Below are positions 48,787-57,388 of a stretch of 64,000 bases of DNA, in pieces. The stretch comes from Gammaproteobacteria bacterium (GTDB lineage: Bacteria > Pseudomonadota > Gammaproteobacteria > Enterobacterales > Alteromonadaceae). The stretch spans positions 1 to 64,000 of the forward strand of contig JAAFAI010000001.1 of assembly GCA_018222405.1 (NCBI GenBank), in the 5' to 3' direction. Below the pieces are notes generated by a model that saw nothing but the letters and a program-made list of their open reading frames with translations, was not told the DNA's origin and searched no databases. The position numbers and the translations under genes were made by a program. Numbering within the stretch: the stretch's first letter is position 1; each line of letters opens with the position of its first letter.

Positions 48787-49063
48787 ATACCAATCCCCAT
48801 AGGAGTTTACTCTCTCAGAGTGAGTCAAAACGACTTAGATCACGACGCGTTCTCTGTGGCATAGTCATTCTATGTCCAGAGGGCGCAACACAGATGTAAG
48901 TCGTTTTGGCCACTCCCTTCGGGCAATTCCCTGAGGGCGAGCTACCAGGCTTTCTGGCGTTGTTACGCTTGCTTGATTTGGAACCACCAAACCTGTGCAA
49001 CCAAGCCTAGCCAGAAAACCTGACAGTCTTGCTGAGTGGGCAAACTCCTATGGGGCTTGGTAT
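48787..49063. mobile_element. MITE-like non-autonomous element
   Basis: The ends 48787-48818 and 49032-49063 are inverted repeats of about 31-32 bases with four mismatches (core CCCCATAGGAGTTT on both). ATTTATA occurs at both ends (48783-48789 and 49062-49068), a possible target duplication. A nested inverted repeat (CAGGCTTTCTGGC, 48946-48958, versus GCCAGAAAACCTG, 49010-49022) lies inside. No transposase is encoded. The gap 48612-49153 has no other gene. Its family was not identified. Confidence 0.72.
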
Positions 49064-49153
49064 TTATAGATGCTTTGGGGGTAATTTGGTTCACTTCATC
49101 CTTTCTTTACTTTCCTGCGTACTAAAAGACGAATTACTGATTTCGGAGTGTTT

Positions 49154-49462
49154 ATGCACAAGTTTATGAGCAGCGATATTGAGAAAGGCCCGCTGGAAAT
49201 TGAGAACCTGGAAGTTCAGTCGTACGAAATGAATGTCTATCTGGTCCAGCTGACCATTGATGGTAATACCGGCCTGGTGTTTAGTGATAAGGACCAGCCC
49301 ATGCGGTTTTACAGTGCCGGCCATATTCGTGAGTTTTTCGCCCATTGTGAGGTGGCCAATTCATTTATGACCCACGATACGCCTTACGATGAAATGATCG
49401 GTAATCCGCCCAAGGCCAAACACTCCATGGCGCTGCCTTTCAGCATGGATTTACCTTATTAA
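49154..49462 (+). CDS. DUF6482 family protein
   Basis: Small soluble protein of a family found widely in marine gammaproteobacteria, function unknown. From the ATG at 49154 it has 102 residues. The sequence contains VQSYEMNVYLVQLTIDGNTGLVFSDKDQPMRFYSAGHIREFF and the hallmark YDEMIGNPP near the C-terminus. GGAG sits 8 bases before the ATG, favouring it over a GTG two codons earlier. Its stop shares TTAA with the convergent kinase gene. It is the first gene beyond the MITE-like element. Confidence 0.82.
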   Translation: MHKFMSSDIEKGPLEIENLEVQSYEMNVYLVQLTIDGNTGLVFSDKDQPMRFYSAGHIREFFAHCEVANSFMTHDTPYDEMIGNPPKAKHSMALPFSMDLPY

Positions 49463-50772
49463 AGCCACTTCGCGGCGGCCTCGCGCAAATTCACCTGCGT
49501 GTTAAGGCGTTTAGCCAGTAAATACAGGCCGCCAAGTTTGCGATGGATAAATACCGCGTCTATGGGTGGTACATGCCAGAAGTCCTGCTCGAAGCTAAGC
49601 GCCATGCCTGCCGATTGTAAACGCCCCAACAGGTCGCTGTTGCCAAAGTCATAGGCTCCGTCACAGTATAATGCCTCACAGGCCAGACGCCCCATCGCCA
49701 GCACGCTGGCTTGTTGTTCTTCTGAGTGAGACTCCTGCATTAAGCCAATAGCTAAAGCGGCTTCGGCCACACCAGGCATATTCTCTTCGGCCATACAGCG
49801 AAGTAGCTGTAAGTAGCCGTCAGAAATAGCCGCTGGGATTTCCCGGCAGGCACCGAAATCCAATAAGGCGATCTGCTGCGAGTCGGGCATGTAGCGGTAG
49901 TTTGCCATGTTCGGGTCGCTCTGGATAAGCCGGAAGGTAAACACCTCATCAAAGAACAGCCTGAACAGCTCCGTCATCAGGTGATTGCGCACTGTCTGTG
50001 GTTGTTCGCTTAGTGCTTCGACAGGGCTACTGATAATATGCGTCATCGCCAGTACAGTTGGCGTGCTGAGCGCTGCATACACCTCGGGTACCACAAAACT
50101 GTCAAAATCTGCTGCTGCCTGTTGGTAGCGGGTCATCATATCGGCTTCGCGAACATAATTGGCTTCGTCATGCAGTTGCAGTTTGGCTTCGCCCAGCAGT
50201 GGCTTTATGTCAAAGGAGCCGGGCAGCAATCCGGAAAACTTTATTATGCTGGCTACGTTATCTACGTCGCTGTCGATGCTGTTACCAATGCCCGGATACT
50301 GCACTTTTACCGCCAGCGTTTCACCCTGCATGGTAATCACCTTGTGAACCTGGCCAATGGAAGCCGCGGCAATGGGCGCATAGGAAAAATACAGCAAGGT
50401 GTCGAACCAGCCTTTGCCCCAGGCGTCGTCGAGCACTTGTTGCAATTGCTCTTTGGGCATCGGGTCCGCGTCTTCCCGCAGGCGGGCTAAAATGGCACTG
50501 AGTTCCGGTGGTAGCAGTTCGCCGCTGTCCATGGAAATGAGCTGGCCTAGTTTCATCGCAGCACCCCGCAGAGACGCCAGCTGGTCGGTAATGCGCTGAA
50601 TATTCTTCGGGGTGAGAACCAGATCTGATAAAACCGGCCGTTGGCCTGAGAGCAGCTTTGTGGTGCCGTTAGAAATAACACTACCGGCAATTTTGGTAGC
50701 CAGAGAACCGATCCGCGAAAGCCTGGCTATGCGTGAGCTGGGAACGGGTCTATTTTTTGGGGGCTGGCTCAT
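49459..50772 (-). CDS. ABC1/AarF (UbiB-family) atypical kinase
   Basis: Atypical kinase-fold protein; relatives UbiB/COQ8 act in ubiquinone biosynthesis or lipid homeostasis. The 437 residues show the KxGQ motif (AMKLGQLISMD), the alanine-rich loop AAASIGQVHKV in place of the glycine loop, VKVQYPG with the ATP lysine, the SDPNMANYRY motif and LLDFGACREI as DFG. All are intact. It lacks clear C-terminal membrane anchors of UbiB, so it is more like the soluble AarF paralogues. A 91-residue membrane protein lies 6 bases upstream, probably in the same operon. Confidence 0.92.
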   Translation of the reverse strand: MSQPPKNRPVPSSRIARLSRIGSLATKIAGSVISNGTTKLLSGQRPVLSDLVLTPKNIQRITDQLASLRGAAMKLGQLISMDSGELLPPELSAILARLREDADPMPKEQLQQVLDDAWGKGWFDTLLYFSYAPIAAASIGQVHKVITMQGETLAVKVQYPGIGNSIDSDVDNVASIIKFSGLLPGSFDIKPLLGEAKLQLHDEANYVREADMMTRYQQAAADFDSFVVPEVYAALSTPTVLAMTHIISSPVEALSEQPQTVRNHLMTELFRLFFDEVFTFRLIQSDPNMANYRYMPDSQQIALLDFGACREIPAAISDGYLQLLRCMAEENMPGVAEAALAIGLMQESHSEEQQASVLAMGRLACEALYCDGAYDFGNSDLLGRLQSAGMALSFEQDFWHVPPIDAVFIHRKLGGLYLLAKRLNTQVNLREAAAKWL

Positions 50773-50778
50773 ATACCC

Positions 50779-51054
50779 TTAAACGAATTGCGATATAAAC
50801 TGGATCAGCATGCCGGCGGCACTGCCAAAACCAAAACCGAACCAGCCATTTTTGCCCAGATAACGGGCCAGTGAGGCGCCGAAGATACCGCACCACAGCA
50901 TGCTGCCGTAAATGGCCATTAAGCCTGTGCCCATACCGCTGTCAGGTAAAAACATCATCACAATAATGGTGAGCGCCATGGCACCGGATAAGATTACCCA
51001 GATAACGTTTTTCTTTTTTGCTTCGGGGGTGTCGGCGTGGTTGGTGTCGGTCAT
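50779..51054 (-). CDS. Small membrane protein, unknown
   Basis: The 91 residues have a polar N-terminus (MTDTNHADTPEAKKKN) followed by two or three hydrophobic segments (about 17-36, 42-62 and 71-91) rich in Gly, Ala and Met. No family is recognised. It is followed closely (6 bases) by the AarF-type kinase gene, so it may share its role. No Shine-Dalgarno sequence stands out. Confidence 0.7.
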   Translation of the reverse strand: MTDTNHADTPEAKKKNVIWVILSGAMALTIIVMMFLPDSGMGTGLMAIYGSMLWCGIFGASLARYLGKNGWFGFGFGSAAGMLIQFISQFV

Positions 51055-51134
51055 TCAGATTGCCCTGTCATTGTTTTGAGCATCATGACCATTTACGAAG
51101 GTCAGGTCAAATGCGACCTTGGTCTGAATAAGCA

Positions 51135-51158
51135 GTACCGCAAGGGTTCTTGCGGTAC
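51135..51158 (-). terminator. Terminator-like hairpin after the DUF6702 gene
   Basis: GTACCGCAAG (51135-51144) and CTTGCGGTAC (51149-51158) form a perfect 10-bp stem with a GGTT loop. The following T-run on the minus strand is weak (TGCTT). Confidence 0.6.
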
Positions 51159-51167
51159 AAAGAATTA

Positions 51168-51692
51168 TTAAAAGTGGACTTCCAGTAATTCAACACTGTC
51201 GGTAAAGGTCAGTGTTTTTAAATCGCCATTGCCTTCCACATTGATGGTATTCACCTGCTCCGGCCATAAGTCCCGCAGCGCGTCGTGGCGAATTTGCAGA
51301 CCCTCCAGTGCAGGTGGCTGGGCAGTTTCCTGATAAACCCAGAAGTGCTTACCTTCTACCTCAAAACCCACCAGGTTGAGCGGCAGCGAGTCATTTTGTG
51401 CATTAAACAGCACAAAGCGATTGGCTACGTAACTGGCAAACCGGGCCTGGGTGTCTTTGTCATCCAGAATATCGGCGGTTTTCTTAAACATGGCTTTCAC
51501 CGCGTGCTCTGCATCATGCAGATTAAACCGGTGCATGATTTCGATATTCTCGGTGCGCGGATTAAACAACACCGTTGTGATAGCGATTTTCTGCTGATGT
51601 GCCACAGCCTGACCACAGGCCACAAAGAACAGCAGGGCATAAAGCCCTGCCTGCATGACACTTTTTACTCGATTGAGTTTAGTTGTCATCAC
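51168..51692 (-). CDS. DUF6702 family exported protein
   Basis: The 174 residues have a signal peptide (about 1-32, ending QAVAHQ) and a domain with KIAITTVLFNPRTENIEIMHRFNLHDAEHAV and YVANRFVLFNAQNDSLPLNLVGFEVEGKHFWVYQE, the DUF6702 pattern of unknown function. Its start lies inside the end of the M1 peptidase gene (14-base overlap), so translation is coupled. The pairing suggests they work together in the periplasm; how is unknown. A hairpin terminator follows. Confidence 0.85.
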   Translation of the reverse strand: MMTTKLNRVKSVMQAGLYALLFFVACGQAVAHQQKIAITTVLFNPRTENIEIMHRFNLHDAEHAVKAMFKKTADILDDKDTQARFASYVANRFVLFNAQNDSLPLNLVGFEVEGKHFWVYQETAQPPALEGLQIRHDALRDLWPEQVNTINVEGNGDLKTLTFTDSVELLEVHF

Positions 51693-54162
51693 CTTCTTTC
51701 TTCTCGCCGTCTTCGTCTTCGTCGGTTTTCAGCTCAGTTTTGATATCCTGCATGATATCGCGACGAGCACCAGTTGTTGAGCGCTTAGACTTGTACGCTT
51801 CGATCCGTGAAGGAATGATTTGACGTGGGTAGTGGTTGTTTTCCACATCAACGTCAGCCGTTTCCCAGCGCGGGTCAACGGTTACGCTTACCAGCTCTTT
51901 ATCTTTGTCGGTAACCACCAGCTTGCTAACAGCCTTAGGGGTACGACGCCAGATTTCAGCCGGAATACGCATCATTTCCTTGGTACCGTCGGCAAAGGTC
52001 ATTTCCAGGATAATTGGCATAACCAGACCGCCCACGTTAGAAAATTCCATCACGTAGTAGTTTTTGTCTTCTTCGATAGCACGTTCAAAGGCTTTACGTT
52101 CCCACGGCTCAAGCTTCTTCAGCCAGCTTTGGTACTTATTACGCTCTTTGTTTGTAACCGTAAACTGATCGTTTTCGTCGTAGAAATCGGTGATGTCGGG
52201 AAAGCGTTCTACCCACAGTTTACGGCCTTCTTCTTTATTACGTTCAACGGTTAGCGACATAGGCTTGTCTTTTTCGAACTGACGCTCACGGGCATAATCG
52301 ATATCCGGATCTTCAGTATCCAGACGCAGCTTGTACACTTTGTCCAGTGAGATATCCACGTGATCGGTGGTGTAGAACCAGCCACGCCAGAACCAGTCCA
52401 GATCAACGCCTGACGCCTCTTCCATGGTGCGGAAGAAATCAGATGGCGTAGGACGCTTAAACATCCAGCGCTGGGCGTATTCTTTAAAGGCAAAGTCAAA
52501 CAGCTCACGGCCCAGGATAGTTTCGCGCAGAATGTTCAGGGCAACTGCTGGCTTGGTATAAGCATTCGGGCCTAAACGCAGTACAGAATCAGACTGTGTC
52601 ATGATCGGTACCTGAGTTTGTGACTTCATGTAACCTGTTACGTCGCGTGGTTCAACACCCCATGGAATGTCCGGATCCCATTCGCGACCGGCAACGCCGT
52701 CGAGGAAGCTGTTTAAGCCTTCGTCCATCCAGGTCCACTGACGTTCGTCAGAGTTAACGATCATCGGGAAGTAAGTATGCCCCACCTCGTGAATAACCAC
52801 GCCAATCAGGAAGCGCTTCTCAGCCAGTGAGTAAGTGCGTGAGCCGTCGTCCTGTAATTCAGTACGCGGGCCGTTGAAGGTGATCATGGGGTATTCCATG
52901 CCGCCTACCGGACCATTTACCGACTGTGCGGTTGGGTACGGGTAGTTAAAGGTAAAGCGGTTGTATACTTCCAGCGTATGTACGATGGACTCAGTAGAAT
53001 ATTTCTTCCACAGGTCGCCGCCTTCTTTGGGCCAGAAAGACATCGCCATTACGTGCTTCTGTGGACCGCCCTGCTTAACGCCTTTGGCATCCCACATAAA
53101 TTTACGTGAAGAGGCCCAGGCAAAGTCACGTACGTTGTCGGCTTTGAAGTGCCAGGTTTTGGTATCGCTGGTGCCTTCCTTTTCGTTTTCCAACGCTTCT
53201 TCCGGCGTAACGATGAAGACCGGACGGTCAGCATCTTCGGCTTCTTCCAGACGTTCGCGCTGTTCACTGGTCAGCACATCTCTGGGGTTTTGCAGCACAC
53301 CGGTAGAAGAGACAATATGGTCAGCCGGTACGGTCATGGATACTTCGTAATCACCAAATTCCAGGGTGAATTCACCGCGACCGATAAATTCTTTGTTGGT
53401 CCAGGCTTCATAATCGGTGTAAGCCGCCAGACGCGGGAACCATTGAGCCAGCAGGAAAATATCGTTGCCGCCTTCACGTTCGTCATCCGGGAAGTGCTCG
53501 TAACCAGAACGCGCTGATACTGCATCTTCTTCAACAATGTTGTAGCCAAAGTCGATGTTCAGTTCGGTTTTCTTGCCCGGCTTTAACGGCTCAGCCAGAT
53601 CAACACGCATCAGGGTGCCAACAATCACGTAGTGCAGTGGCTTACCACGACCATCGGTGACTTTCTTGATTTGGTAACCCAGTTCGTTGTCGTCAACAAA
53701 CTGCTGGCGACGAATGGCGCCCATGGATAATTTGGCTGGTGAGCTGCCAGAAGCGGCAGAAGTTGCTGGACCACGATTACCAATACCACCAAAGGTAGTG
53801 GTCAGTGCCGACATGGAGTCGTCACGGAATTTGTTCTGGTCCAGTTGGATCCACAGGTATTTCAGCGTATCCGGCGCATTGTTGTGATAAACAATTTCTT
53901 CGCTGGCATCAATGCGACGCTTCTCTTCATCCAGCGTAACATCAATGTCGTAATCAACTTTTTGTTGCCAGTACTGGTGGCCTGGCTCACCCGCTGCGTT
54001 ACGATAAACGTTTGGCGTGGGTAATACTTCTTCCAGCTGGCGAAACTTATCCTCAAAATCACCTTTGGTTTGCTTGATTGCACCATCAGCAAAAGCTGGC
54101 GTGGCTGACATAATCGACAGCACTGGCATCAACCAAACTAACTTCGGCATACGCTTACTCAT
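51679..54162 (-). CDS. Exported M1 family zinc metallopeptidase
   Basis: Aminopeptidase-type gluzincin. The 827 residues have a signal peptide (MSKRMPKLVWLMPVLSIMSATPAFADG) and an N-terminal beta-domain (about 60-290). The catalytic core has the zinc motif HEVGH near 457-461 followed by a downstream Glu in WTWMDEGLN near 478-486, both intact. A C-terminal region rich in charged residues ends TELKTDEDEDGEKKEGDDN, an acidic tail. The GxMEN exopeptidase motif is GGMEY here, so amino-terminal specificity is altered or relaxed (inference). The gene overlaps the DUF6702 gene. Confidence 0.93.
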   Translation of the reverse strand: MSKRMPKLVWLMPVLSIMSATPAFADGAIKQTKGDFEDKFRQLEEVLPTPNVYRNAAGEPGHQYWQQKVDYDIDVTLDEEKRRIDASEEIVYHNNAPDTLKYLWIQLDQNKFRDDSMSALTTTFGGIGNRGPATSAASGSSPAKLSMGAIRRQQFVDDNELGYQIKKVTDGRGKPLHYVIVGTLMRVDLAEPLKPGKKTELNIDFGYNIVEEDAVSARSGYEHFPDDEREGGNDIFLLAQWFPRLAAYTDYEAWTNKEFIGRGEFTLEFGDYEVSMTVPADHIVSSTGVLQNPRDVLTSEQRERLEEAEDADRPVFIVTPEEALENEKEGTSDTKTWHFKADNVRDFAWASSRKFMWDAKGVKQGGPQKHVMAMSFWPKEGGDLWKKYSTESIVHTLEVYNRFTFNYPYPTAQSVNGPVGGMEYPMITFNGPRTELQDDGSRTYSLAEKRFLIGVVIHEVGHTYFPMIVNSDERQWTWMDEGLNSFLDGVAGREWDPDIPWGVEPRDVTGYMKSQTQVPIMTQSDSVLRLGPNAYTKPAVALNILRETILGRELFDFAFKEYAQRWMFKRPTPSDFFRTMEEASGVDLDWFWRGWFYTTDHVDISLDKVYKLRLDTEDPDIDYARERQFEKDKPMSLTVERNKEEGRKLWVERFPDITDFYDENDQFTVTNKERNKYQSWLKKLEPWERKAFERAIEEDKNYYVMEFSNVGGLVMPIILEMTFADGTKEMMRIPAEIWRRTPKAVSKLVVTDKDKELVSVTVDPRWETADVDVENNHYPRQIIPSRIEAYKSKRSTTGARRDIMQDIKTELKTDEDEDGEKKEGDDN

Positions 54163-54353
54163 AGGTATTCCTTCGTCGTTAAGTGGAAAATGGCTCAGAT
54201 TGACGAGAAGGAATTCCTTAACGCATCGTCACCTATATTTATTAGAAGACACATAGTTTAATTCTAATACGGTGAAATTTGCCAGCGATTGACCGTAAAT
54301 AGCCAAAAACTGAACGCAAACAGAGCTTCACAGGGCAAGATATTCGTGGTTTT

Positions 54354-54382
54354 TTGTTTGTTTTGTGGGCGCGTTGTAATAT
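54354..54382 (+). promoter_or_regulatory. Possible promoter for proB
   Basis: TTGTTT (54354-54359), a 17-base spacer and TAATAT (54377-54382) precede the proB ATG at 54417. The -35 is weak. Confidence 0.4.
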
Positions 54383-54416
54383 TCTTAACACCCCGTTTAT
54401 CTATCGATTTCTCCAG

Positions 54417-55520
54417 ATGAGTACATTTTCCTGGCAACGCGCTGTTATCAAGATAGGAAGCGCTCTGATTGCGCCAGACGGACAGCGATGCAGTGGCCGG
54501 TACTTACTTCCCATAGCGCAATTTATCAATGCCAGCCGTGAGGCGGGTAAAGAAGTGATTTTGGTGTCTTCAGGCAGTGTTGCCGCCGGAAGAGCCAAAA
54601 TCCCGGTCAATCACGTGGCATCCATCGCTGAAAAGCAGGCCATGGCGGCCATTGGCCAGATTGATATGATGGCGAACTGGCAGCGTTTTTTTGATTTTCC
54701 CTGTGCTCAGGTGCTGCTGACCTATGACGATCTGCACGACCGCACGCGCTATGTAAACATCAAAAATACCATTCGCGAATTACTCAACCATCAGGCCCTG
54801 CCCATCGTTAATGAAAACGACACCGTGGCGGTCAATGAACTGAAAGTAGGTGATAACGACAACCTGGCTGCCTACACCGCTCTGGTGGCGGGCGCCGATA
54901 CGCTGATCATATGCTCCGACATCGATGGCCTGTACAGCGCAGACCCGCGTAAAAACCCCGATGCGACGCTTATTCCCGAAGTGGCACACATTACCCCGGA
55001 TATATATGCCATTGCCGGCGGCGCTGGCACATCAGTAGGAACCGGCGGGATGCGAACTAAAATCGAAGCCGCGGATAAATGCACCCGCAGTGGTATTCAG
55101 ACACTGATTGTTAATGGCCGTAATGGAACGGTTTTTGATGCCTTGCACGAAGGACAACTACCGGGCACGCTGTTTAAAGCACAACAGTCGCAGAAAACCG
55201 CTCGCCGTTTGTGGCTCGAACACACGTTAAAAACCCGTGGACGTATTGAGGTAGATGATGGCGCTAAAAAGGCCCTGATTAATAAGGGTGCTTCATTGTT
55301 ACCCTCAGGTGTGGTGGAAGTAAGTGGTCACTTTAGTCCTGGCGACGCGATCGAAATTCACTGCGGTAAACAGGTGCTTGCTAAAGGTATTGCGCTGTAC
55401 GGCGCGCAGGAGTTGCGACAAATCAAAGGGGCCAAGAGCGCACAGATCAATACTATCCTGGGGTATGACAGTGGCGAAGTGATTGTCCATCGGGATGATT
55501 TGGTGCTATTTAAGCCCTGA
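54417..55520 (+). CDS. proB: Glutamate 5-kinase
   Basis: First enzyme of proline synthesis: phosphorylates glutamate. From 54417 it has 367 residues, with the AAK kinase domain (about 1-235: WQRAVIKIGSALIAPDGQ; VSSGSVAAGR; NENDTVAVNELKVGDNDNLAA) and a C-terminal PUA domain (about 275-355: GRIEVDDGAKKALINKGASLL...). The start at the family ATG is chosen over an in-frame extension from 54354. It lies 79 bases before proA and heads the operon. The PUA domain is standard in this family. Confidence 0.97.
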   Translation: MSTFSWQRAVIKIGSALIAPDGQRCSGRYLLPIAQFINASREAGKEVILVSSGSVAAGRAKIPVNHVASIAEKQAMAAIGQIDMMANWQRFFDFPCAQVLLTYDDLHDRTRYVNIKNTIRELLNHQALPIVNENDTVAVNELKVGDNDNLAAYTALVAGADTLIICSDIDGLYSADPRKNPDATLIPEVAHITPDIYAIAGGAGTSVGTGGMRTKIEAADKCTRSGIQTLIVNGRNGTVFDALHEGQLPGTLFKAQQSQKTARRLWLEHTLKTRGRIEVDDGAKKALINKGASLLPSGVVEVSGHFSPGDAIEIHCGKQVLAKGIALYGAQELRQIKGAKSAQINTILGYDSGEVIVHRDDLVLFKP

Positions 55521-55599
55521 GACATTGTACGGCCTACCTGTAATGACTGAGCCGTAGCACTGCTACAATTAACTGATCCGTTAATCAAAGGGAGTCGGT

Positions 55600-56850
55600 A
55601 TGAGTTTTTCAATTCGCAAAGCCGCCAGTGAGGCGAAAGTGGCCGCCAGACAGGTTGCCCGTTTAAGTGGCGAGCAAAAGCGCGCTGTTTTAATGGCTAT
55701 CAGCAAACATCTGGTGAGCCAGGTGAGTAACATCTTAAGCGCTAACCAACTCGACCTGGAACATGCTAAAACGGTTGGGCTGGATGCTGCCATGGTTGAC
55801 CGCCTGACCCTTACCGAAGAGCGGGTTATGGGCATTGCCAGTGCGGTAGCCTCTATTGCGAATCAAACCGATCCGGTGGGCGAAATCAAAGCGCTTAAAA
55901 CCATGGCCAGTGGTATTCAGGTCGGCAAAATGCGCATTCCGCTGGGCGTGATTGCGATGATTTATGAGTCTCGTCCCAATGTCACTATCGATGCCGCGGC
56001 GCTGTGCTTCAAAGCGGGCAATGCCGTGATCCTGCGCGGCGGAAAGGAAGCGCTGCACTCTAATCTGGCGCTGGCCGCCTGTATTCACCATGTGCTGCGC
56101 GAATTTGATATCGATACGGCGGCAGTCACGGTGATCCCCGACCCGAATCGCGAGATCATGAATAAACTCATGACCTTAAAAGAGTATGTCGATCTAATCA
56201 TTCCCCGTGGTGGAGAAGGTTTAATTGAATACGTAAGCGAGCGTAGCCAGATCCCGGTGATTCAGCATTATAAAGGGGTTTGCCATTTGTACGTCGATAA
56301 AGACGCCGACCTTGACCAGGCCCTGGGGCTGCTGGAAAACGGTAAAACCCAGCGTACCGGCGTGTGTAACGCGCTGGAAACCTGCTTAGTGCATCGCGCG
56401 GTGGCCGATACGTTTTTGCCCCGGGCGGCAGCCATGCTCAAGCAACATAACACCATGATCCACGCCTGCGACTCGTCGATTGGCCATTTTGCCGAGGCGA
56501 TTTCGGCTACTCACGCCGACTGGCAGGCCGAATACCTGGCGATGGAAATTGCCGTGCGGGTGGTGGATAGTTACGATGATGCCGTTGCTCATATTACTGA
56601 GTATGGCTCCGGTCATACCGAAGTAATTGCCACGCAAAACTACACCACGGCCAACGCGTTTATCCGGGATATTAATTCTGCCGTGGTGATGGTCAACGCG
56701 TCCTCACGTTTTTCTGATGGCGGTGAACTGGGGCTGGGTGCTGAAATTGGTATCTCGACCAGTAAACTGCATGCCTATGGCCCTATGGGGGCTGAATCCC
56801 TGACCACCGAAAAGTTTGTGGTACTCGGACAAGGGCAAACCCGCGCGTAA
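55600..56850 (+). CDS. proA: Glutamate-5-semialdehyde dehydrogenase
   Basis: Second enzyme of proline synthesis: NADPH-dependent reduction of glutamyl-5-phosphate. The 416 residues match the family. The catalytic Cys lies in RTGVCNALETC (near 250-260), with the cofactor region MIYESRPNVTIDAAALCFKAGNAVILRGGKEA (about 123-155) and the C-terminal GAEIGISTSKLHAYGPMG. GGAG with good spacing precedes the ATG. It pairs with proB as expected. Confidence 0.98.
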   Translation: MSFSIRKAASEAKVAARQVARLSGEQKRAVLMAISKHLVSQVSNILSANQLDLEHAKTVGLDAAMVDRLTLTEERVMGIASAVASIANQTDPVGEIKALKTMASGIQVGKMRIPLGVIAMIYESRPNVTIDAAALCFKAGNAVILRGGKEALHSNLALAACIHHVLREFDIDTAAVTVIPDPNREIMNKLMTLKEYVDLIIPRGGEGLIEYVSERSQIPVIQHYKGVCHLYVDKDADLDQALGLLENGKTQRTGVCNALETCLVHRAVADTFLPRAAAMLKQHNTMIHACDSSIGHFAEAISATHADWQAEYLAMEIAVRVVDSYDDAVAHITEYGSGHTEVIATQNYTTANAFIRDINSAVVMVNASSRFSDGGELGLGAEIGISTSKLHAYGPMGAESLTTEKFVVLGQGQTRA

Positions 56851-56950
56851 ACGTGGTTTAATCTCAACCATAAATGGCGTAGTGTTATATTTTTCGCGGC
56901 AGACGTTGTGTCTTCGTTGCCAGTCAGTCAATAAAGGATGAAAGAGTATT

Positions 56951-57388
56951 ATGACGGATATTACCCCGTCCCTCAGCGATTACCCTTACCAGGTTACATT
57001 GCCAACCCGTTGGCAGGATAATGATATCTACGGCAATGTGAATAACGTGGTGTTTTACAGCTTTTTTGATACCGCGGTAAACCGCTTTTTATGTGATGAG
57101 GCGGGTATGGATTTTCGCACCAGTCCGGTAGTGGCTCACGTGGTGAGTTCACAGTGTCAGTTTATCTCCCATGTTGCCTACCCGGAAGACGTGGATGTGG
57201 GCGTTCGGGTTGCTAAAATCGGTCGTAGTTCCGTAACCTACGGTGTGTCCATTTACGCCGGTACCAATGAGCGTCGGGTGGCCCATGGCCAGTTTGTACA
57301 TGTTTTTGTCGACCGCTCTACCGGCCGTGTTGTGCCTGTTCCGGCCCGCACCAGAACGGCCCTTGAACGCATTATTGAGTCGTTATAA
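56951..57388 (+). CDS. Acyl-CoA thioesterase (hotdog fold)
   Basis: Cytosolic 4HBT-type thioesterase. The 145 residues contain the family block LPTRWQDNDIYGNVNNVVFYSFFDTAVNRFL (about 16-46) with the catalytic Asp in DNDIYGNVNN, then SSVTYGVSIYAGTNERRVAHGQFVHVFVD. Its last base overlaps the start of the dehydrogenase gene (TAATG), so the two are coupled. Substrate chain length is not predictable. Confidence 0.9.
   Translation: MTDITPSLSDYPYQVTLPTRWQDNDIYGNVNNVVFYSFFDTAVNRFLCDEAGMDFRTSPVVAHVVSSQCQFISHVAYPEDVDVGVRVAKIGRSSVTYGVSIYAGTNERRVAHGQFVHVFVDRSTGRVVPVPARTRTALERIIESL

Noticed and set aside
54354-54416. N-terminal extension of proB to 54354
   Set aside because: Adds residues unlike the family and would include the promoter -10.
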